From Rapana venosa (taxonomy: Eukaryota; Mollusca; Gastropoda; Neogastropoda; Muricidae), in contig CM054140.1 of assembly GCA_028751875.1 (NCBI GenBank), forward strand, positions 7,305,697 through 7,369,696: 64,000 nucleotides of DNA, in the 5' to 3' direction. The notes beneath the pieces were generated by a model. It saw only the letters and a list, made by a program, of their open reading frames with translations, did no database searches and was not told the DNA's origin. A program made the position numbers and the translations under genes. Below are positions 63,125 through 64,000 of this stretch, one piece after another (positions within the stretch are counted from its first letter, which is position 1; the number at the start of each line of letters is the position of its first letter).

Positions 63125-64000
63125 CACCCCCACCCCCTTCCATCTGTATCAAGATAACCCTACTTGCAATAATCAAAACAAAAAAACCAAAAAAAACCCC
63201 AAAATCAAACCACACGAATACTACCTGCTCCGAAAGAGGATCACCACAGTTATTATTATTTTTTATTTTACAACTTGATACCTGCTCACTTACAAAAATC
63301 AAATTAAAAGAAAAAAACCCACCCACCACACCCCCACACTCCCACAACAACTCCATCGACCTTAAACAAATTTGTAGAACACTGCTGCAGTCACTGTTGG
63401 TAAGCGCTGTCAACACACACATCCTTATCAGAATAACACGTTATCGAATGTCGTCAACAAACAAACAACACCTCTCCTCTCTATCTCTCTCTGTCTCTGA
63501 CTCTCTCTGTCTCTCTCTCCCTCTCTTTTTCACACATACACGCACTAATGCACGCCCTGATTTGACCGAAGTTATTGTCGGTAACAAGCACACTTGGTAT
63601 AAGATAAAAAATCTATGACACAGCAGGATTCATTCAGCTCGACTGTTTCCTTTGGATAGGCGTCTGCTATGTGGAGTGACAGCAACCTTGTTGGGCCTCT
63701 TCCGGACTCAAAAACCATGACTTGATTGGACAGTTGGCACTATGTGTTTTCCTGGGTCTCTCTGTCTGTCTGTCTGTCTGTGTCTGTCTGTGTGTCTGTG
63801 TGTCTGTCTCTCTCCCCTTAATTTTACTAAGTTTACTCATGGCATCAAATCGTCCTGAGGTTGTGCGCAGCCTCACTTTATATTTGTGTAAAGCTTTCAG
63901 AATAAGAGACATAAGAAAAAAAGAGACATGTTTTGGTCACACAATAACCAAATGTTGTTGCTGTGGCTTCCACCCCCCCTGCCCCAAGTCCTCACTCCCC
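63125..64000. other. Right-hand end, no gene recognised
   Basis: It has A- and C-rich low complexity at 63120-63340, CT/GTCT microsatellites at 63472-63530 and 63758-63815, and otherwise unassigned sequence. Confidence 0.4.

Overview
This is eukaryotic, repeat-rich genomic DNA, most likely from a marine mollusc (probably a gastropod). The pointers are GT-AG introns, a metazoan Golgi glycosyltransferase gene, many short microsatellites, tRNA-derived SINEs and CR1/L2-, I- and RTE/jockey-like LINE remnants. Nothing indicates prokaryotic DNA: there are no operons, no CRISPR array and no rRNA gene. The organism is inferred from style and element families, not from a marker gene.

Only one host gene is supported. 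It is a minus-strand core-2/I-branching beta-1,6-N-acetylglucosaminyltransferase (GCNT family) gene in six coding exons over 29.7 kb (55643 down to 25915). All five introns are GT-AG, the phases match at every junction, and the spliced reading frame is complete (1335 nt, 444 aa). The protein has a type II signal anchor, nine cysteines, the acidic HPDE motif and the LFANKF nucleotide-binding region.

Layout. 1-2660: an AT-rich dispersed repeat, then a SINE with an expanded pentanucleotide tail. 2661-6500: SINEs of three families and microsatellites. 6530-9420: a decayed LINE (endonuclease to RT C-terminus) on the minus strand. 9500-11870: SINEs. 11871-13309: a 30-bp minisatellite. 13385-22040: SINEs and di/trinucleotide arrays. 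23095-24235: a LINE RT tail. 25915-55643: the glycosyltransferase gene, whose introns hold fragments of several LINEs, nested SINEs, a 16-bp minisatellite with a LINE lodged in it, a long inverted repeat, and about 9.4 kb (44560-53950) of homopolymer-smeared sequence that looks like poor consensus. 57605-59643: a 2-kb polypyrimidine tract. 60188-63124: a SINE next to an L2-like LINE with a nearly intact RT frame, then a SINE split by another element.

Repeat families are given working names. SINE-A is tRNA-headed, about 330 bp, with a 3' end reading like TATCCTCGAAATAAAAGAA. SINE-B is tRNA-headed, about 430 bp, with pentamer tails. SINE-C has a tRNA A-box head joined to a 5S-rRNA-like segment. 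SINE-D and SINE-E are tRNA-headed. Family F carries (AAGTC)n at one end. Families G and H are unclassified dispersed repeats. No previously undescribed enzymatic system was found. The most unusual items are the tRNA/5S composite SINE-C, the inverted family-F pair, the LINE inside a minisatellite, and the SINE-C copies lying inside an RNase H-bearing LINE.
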